From NCBI GenBank assembly GCA_963677755.1, contig OY782506.1:496001-560000 (forward strand): a stretch of 64,000 bases of DNA, read 5' to 3'. The DNA comes from JAIOSF01 sp963677755 (GTDB lineage Bacteria; Campylobacterota; Campylobacteria; Campylobacterales; Arcobacteraceae). Below, one piece after another: positions 61,751 through 64,000 of the stretch (its first letter is position 1; the number at the start of each line of letters is the position of its first letter). A program made the position numbers and the translations under genes. A model generated the notes under the pieces. That model was not told the DNA's origin. It saw only the letters and a list, made by a program, of their open reading frames with translations, and searched no databases.

Positions 61751-61790
61751 TTTTATGGTGTATAATTAGTATAAAAAGAAAGGAGATATT

Positions 61791-62672
61791 ATGATTGATA
61801 CAACTAGCATGGGAATTATGGCAAGTGTTATGCAGCCAACCACAAGTGTAATGGCGACTCAGATGATATCACAAAAGGATAGTGATAGTGATTCGAGTTT
61901 AACTCTTGAAGAGATGGGAATAAGTGAAGATATATTTTCTACATATGATTCAAACTCAGATGGATTAGCGAGTAAATCAGAGCTTACGAGTGCAATAGAT
62001 ACAGCATTATCTCAGTTTAACGGTCAAATGCCTTCAAAAGAAGAGTTTCAATCAATTCTTTCAGATTTTGGATTTGAAACTCCAACAGGTTCAGCAGAAA
62101 ATAGTTCTACAAGTGGTTTATCTTCTTCTCAACAAGAAACTATAAGTTCAATTTTAGAAAACTATGATGTAGATAACTTAAGTCAAAGTGATGCAAAAGA
62201 GATTGTAGCTGCTTTCAAAGAAGCTGGGATTGAACCAGGTAGTGAACTTGAAAGTGCTATGGAGGAGGCAGGTTTTGATGCTAAAGAAGTTGGAACATTA
62301 GCAGGTGTTGGACCACAAGGTGGTGGTGGCGGTGCTGGTGGTGCCGGAGGTGGTGGCGAATCTGCCTCTTCTGAAGAGGAAGATTATGATATTATGGATA
62401 CTAATGAAGATGGTGTAGTGTCATCTGAAGAGATAGCTGAGTATTATAGTTCAAGTAGTGGTGAAACACAGGAGTTATCATCAAGTAACCAAAATGCTTT
62501 GGATAATATTCAAATGCTTATGGAAACTTTAAAATCAACAAGTGAAGACGGTTCTGTAGATACAACTAGTTTTGATGGATTATTAAAAACAATTAATAAT
62601 CAAAATAATAATAGTGACATCAATACTTATTTATCAAACTATAGAACAACATCAATGTTTGCATATGCATAA
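61791..62672 (+). CDS. EF-hand calcium-binding protein with glycine-rich linker
   Basis: This 293-residue acidic protein has three EF-hand-like loops. The first is DSDSDSSLTLEE (about 31-42), the second DSNSDGLASKSE (about 52-63), and the third DTNEDGVVSSEE near residue 205. A glycine-rich linker (GPQGGGGGAGGAGGGGES, about 175-195) separates the first and last parts. It lacks a signal peptide and any membrane segment. Serine and asparagine content is high. EF-hand domains bind calcium; a cytoplasmic or non-classically secreted signalling or buffering role is possible. It is monocistronic, with its own 11-bp repeat promoter and a strong hairpin after it. Confidence 0.75.
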   Translation: MIDTTSMGIMASVMQPTTSVMATQMISQKDSDSDSSLTLEEMGISEDIFSTYDSNSDGLASKSELTSAIDTALSQFNGQMPSKEEFQSILSDFGFETPTGSAENSSTSGLSSSQQETISSILENYDVDNLSQSDAKEIVAAFKEAGIEPGSELESAMEEAGFDAKEVGTLAGVGPQGGGGGAGGAGGGGESASSEEEDYDIMDTNEDGVVSSEEIAEYYSSSSGETQELSSSNQNALDNIQMLMETLKSTSEDGSVDTTSFDGLLKTINNQNNNSDINTYLSNYRTTSMFAYA

Positions 62673-62678
62673 ATAAAA

Positions 62679-62702
62679 CAAGGGTAAAATATTTTACCCT
62701 TG
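62679..62702. terminator. Terminator of EF-hand gene
   Basis: Perfect palindrome with 12-bp arms CAAGGGTAAAAT/ATTTTACCCTTG, beginning 6 bp after the stop and followed by TTT-rich sequence. It could serve both strands with cheY. Confidence 0.75.
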
Positions 62703-62806
62703 GAATCTTTGTTTTTATATTTACAAATAGTAAATAAATTGTGAGGGTGTAAATTATCTAATCTTATAAGATAGAAAAGAAATTGTATTATTTATTAAAA
62801 GAGAGT

Positions 62807-63199
62807 TTAGTAGCTTTCGTTTCTATTTGTATATTCTAAAGTAAGTTCAATACCTTTTTTAAATTTTTCCTGATCAAAAGGTTTTACAATCCATGATGTT
62901 GCCCCTGCATCTCTTCCCTTTTGTTTCATATCATTTCCTCTTTCTGTTGTAAGAACCATAATAGGAGTACTCATATAGTCAAATTTATCTCTAATTCGTC
63001 TGATAAGTTCAAAACCGTCCATACGTGGCATATTGATATCTACTATAAAAAAATCAAATTCTTCTTCTGCAGCTTCTATTCTTTCAAGGGCATCTACCCC
63101 ATCTTCAGCTGTTTCAAAATCGTTATATCCTGATGCATAAAGTGTTTGTGACACTAAGTCTCTGATTGTTGATGAATCATCTACTGCTAATATTTTCAC
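62807..63199 (-). CDS. CheY-like response regulator
   Basis: This 130-residue single-receiver protein starts at a GTG with an AGGAA site: MKILAVDDSSTIRDLVSQTL. The acidic pocket is D7-D8, the phospho-acceptor aspartate is in FFIVDINMPRMDG near 55, the switch threonine in MVLTTERG near 86, and the lysine in WIVKPF near 108. CheY proteins pass phosphate from CheA to the flagellar motor switch. The sequence resembles chemotaxis or twitching-type CheY of Campylobacterota. No chemotaxis gene is adjacent, so it could instead serve another kinase. Confidence 0.85.
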   Translation of the reverse strand: MKILAVDDSSTIRDLVSQTLYASGYNDFETAEDGVDALERIEAAEEEFDFFIVDINMPRMDGFELIRRIRDKFDYMSTPIMVLTTERGNDMKQKGRDAGATSWIVKPFDQEKFKKGIELTLEYTNRNESY

Positions 63200-63275
63200 T
63201 TTTATTCCTATGTGTATTATTTCGTAAAATTATAGAACTATAAGATACTATAAATTATTTTTAATCTAACTTAAA

Positions 63276-64000
63276 TTATTGCTCTCTTGCCTCTTTTTCA
63301 ACCTCTTCTAGAAATCTTTGTAGAAGTTGACTTGTTGGAAGTTTTTCAATAATTTCCCCTTTTTTAATAATAAGACCACTTCCTTTTCCATAAGCTATTG
63401 CTACATCAGCACTTTTAGCTTCCCCTAAAGCATTAACAACACAGCCCATAACAGATACATTAAGAGGTGTCTTAATATGTTTTGTAGCATTCTCTACTTC
63501 TTTTACTGCACTTACTAAATCAGCTTCAATTCGTCCACAAGTTGGACATGAGATGATATTTAATCCCTCTTTTGCTATCCCTGCATCTTTTAAAATTGCA
63601 CGACCAACCTCTATCTCTTTTTCTAACTCTCCTGTCATAGAAACTCGTAAAGTATCTCCAATCCCATCAAGTAACAAAGCTCCAAGAGCAATAGAAGATT
63701 TAACTGTACTATGAAACTGGGTTCCAGCTTCTGTAACACCTAAGTGAAAAGGATAGTTATTTGATGGTCGTAACATTCTATATGCTTCGACTGTTCTTTG
63801 TACATCACTGGCTTTAAGAGATATTTTAATATCTGTAAAATCTAAGTCTTCAAGAAATTTTATATTATAGAGTGCTGATTCAACCATTCCATGTGCTGTT
63901 TGTCCATATTTATCTTCAAATTGAGATTCTAATGAACCACAATTTACCCCAATACGAACAGGTAAATTTCTCTCTTTACACGCTTTTACTATCTCTTTTA
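63276..64000 (-). CDS. ispG: 4-hydroxy-3-methylbut-2-enyl diphosphate synthase, 5' part cut by window edge
   Basis: This is the C-terminal 240 residues of IspG (GcpE), open to the right edge of the window. The enzyme performs the penultimate step of the MEP isoprenoid pathway with a [4Fe-4S] cluster. The conserved VRIGVNCGSLE block (just before the first in-frame ATG at 63887), HLGVTEAGT, and the cluster-binding SCPTCGRIE plus VMGCVVNALGEA blocks are all present. The stop is at 63276. The true start lies outside the window, since the family is about 350-370 residues long. Confidence 0.92.
   Translation of the reverse strand, partial: KEIVKACKERNLPVRIGVNCGSLESQFEDKYGQTAHGMVESALYNIKFLEDLDFTDIKISLKASDVQRTVEAYRMLRPSNNYPFHLGVTEAGTQFHSTVKSSIALGALLLDGIGDTLRVSMTGELEKEIEVGRAILKDAGIAKEGLNIISCPTCGRIEADLVSAVKEVENATKHIKTPLNVSVMGCVVNALGEAKSADVAIAYGKGSGLIIKKGEIIEKLPTSQLLQRFLEEVEKEAREQ

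Noticed and set aside
1..64000. CRISPR arrays, tRNA/rRNA genes, insertion sequences, prophage
   Set aside because: No regularly spaced 24-40 bp repeats, cloverleaf sequences, transposase or phage genes were found by reading.

Overview
The window is a very AT-rich chromosomal segment from a Campylobacterota bacterium, most like an Arcobacteraceae member. That placement rests on gene content and style: an ArsS-type histidine kinase with an OmpR-type regulator, HQW(K/R)QP-type sensor kinases, a CheY like those of the group, a DUF3365 heme protein, and short tightly packed operons. No 16S rRNA or tRNA gene was seen, so the assignment is by inference. No prophage, insertion sequence or CRISPR array was recognised.

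Layout. 1-2.6 kb: a HepT/MntA toxin-antitoxin pair (cut by the window edge), a PIN-PhoH ATPase and two small unknown genes. 2.6-7.8 kb: a bifunctional OlsF-like acyltransferase, an EAL-CBS-GGDEF protein, a type II NADH dehydrogenase and a small HTH gene. 7.9-16.3 kb (+): a histone H1-like peptide, a DASS transporter, glgP, pgk, mgtE, a DUF4912 gene and a GH57 branching enzyme. 16.3-22.2 kb: a type I restriction-modification locus and an RHH/RelE pair. 22.2-28.5 kb: a second GH57 enzyme and three signalling proteins. 28.6-45.1 kb (-): nifJ with a DHOD-like partner, then a carbohydrate block (ROK kinase, glgA, galT-like, third GH57, sugar nucleotidyltransferase, atypical pyruvate kinase, pfkA, gap). 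45.2-49.0 kb (+): fba, eno, pyk. 49.1-53.6 kb: a heme protein and a two-gene cassette (propeller lipoprotein plus UbiA-like membrane protein). 53.6-61.7 kb: a degenerate FBPase, pgm, pstS, a tiny membrane protein plus CBS protein, a two-component system and pepD. 61.8-64 kb: an EF-hand protein, cheY and partial ispG.

How it works together. The window encodes a nearly self-contained glycogen/alpha-glucan store joined to an Embden-Meyerhof route. Pgm, a sugar nucleotidyltransferase, GlgA and a GH57 branching enzyme would build the polymer. GlgP, two further GH57 enzymes and a ROK glucokinase would break it down. PfkA, Fba, Gap, Pgk, Eno, two Pyk and NifJ would carry carbon to acetyl-CoA. Pgi, Tpi and Gpm are not in the window. 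Phosphofructokinase is notable because Campylobacter jejuni and Helicobacter lack it.

The main new observation is regulatory. At least eleven promoters carry tandem copies of a GTAAYC-like hexamer at exactly 11-bp spacing, on the coding strand. In most cases the last copy ends 9 bp before a TATAAT-like -10. This is the geometry of PhoB/OmpR-family activation. The sites precede pstS and olsF (classical phosphate-starvation functions), but also glgP, two carbon operons (gap-pfkA-pyk and fba-eno-pyk), nifJ, a GH57 gene, ndh, signalling genes and two unknown small genes. This suggests one regulon coupling phosphate stress to carbon storage. Other items worth a second look are an FBPase lacking its metal-binding motifs, a cassette flanked by a copy of the fbp 3' end, a nucleotidyltransferase with an apparently dead phosphomutase domain, and a divergent HTH/H1-like pair with duplicated operators.
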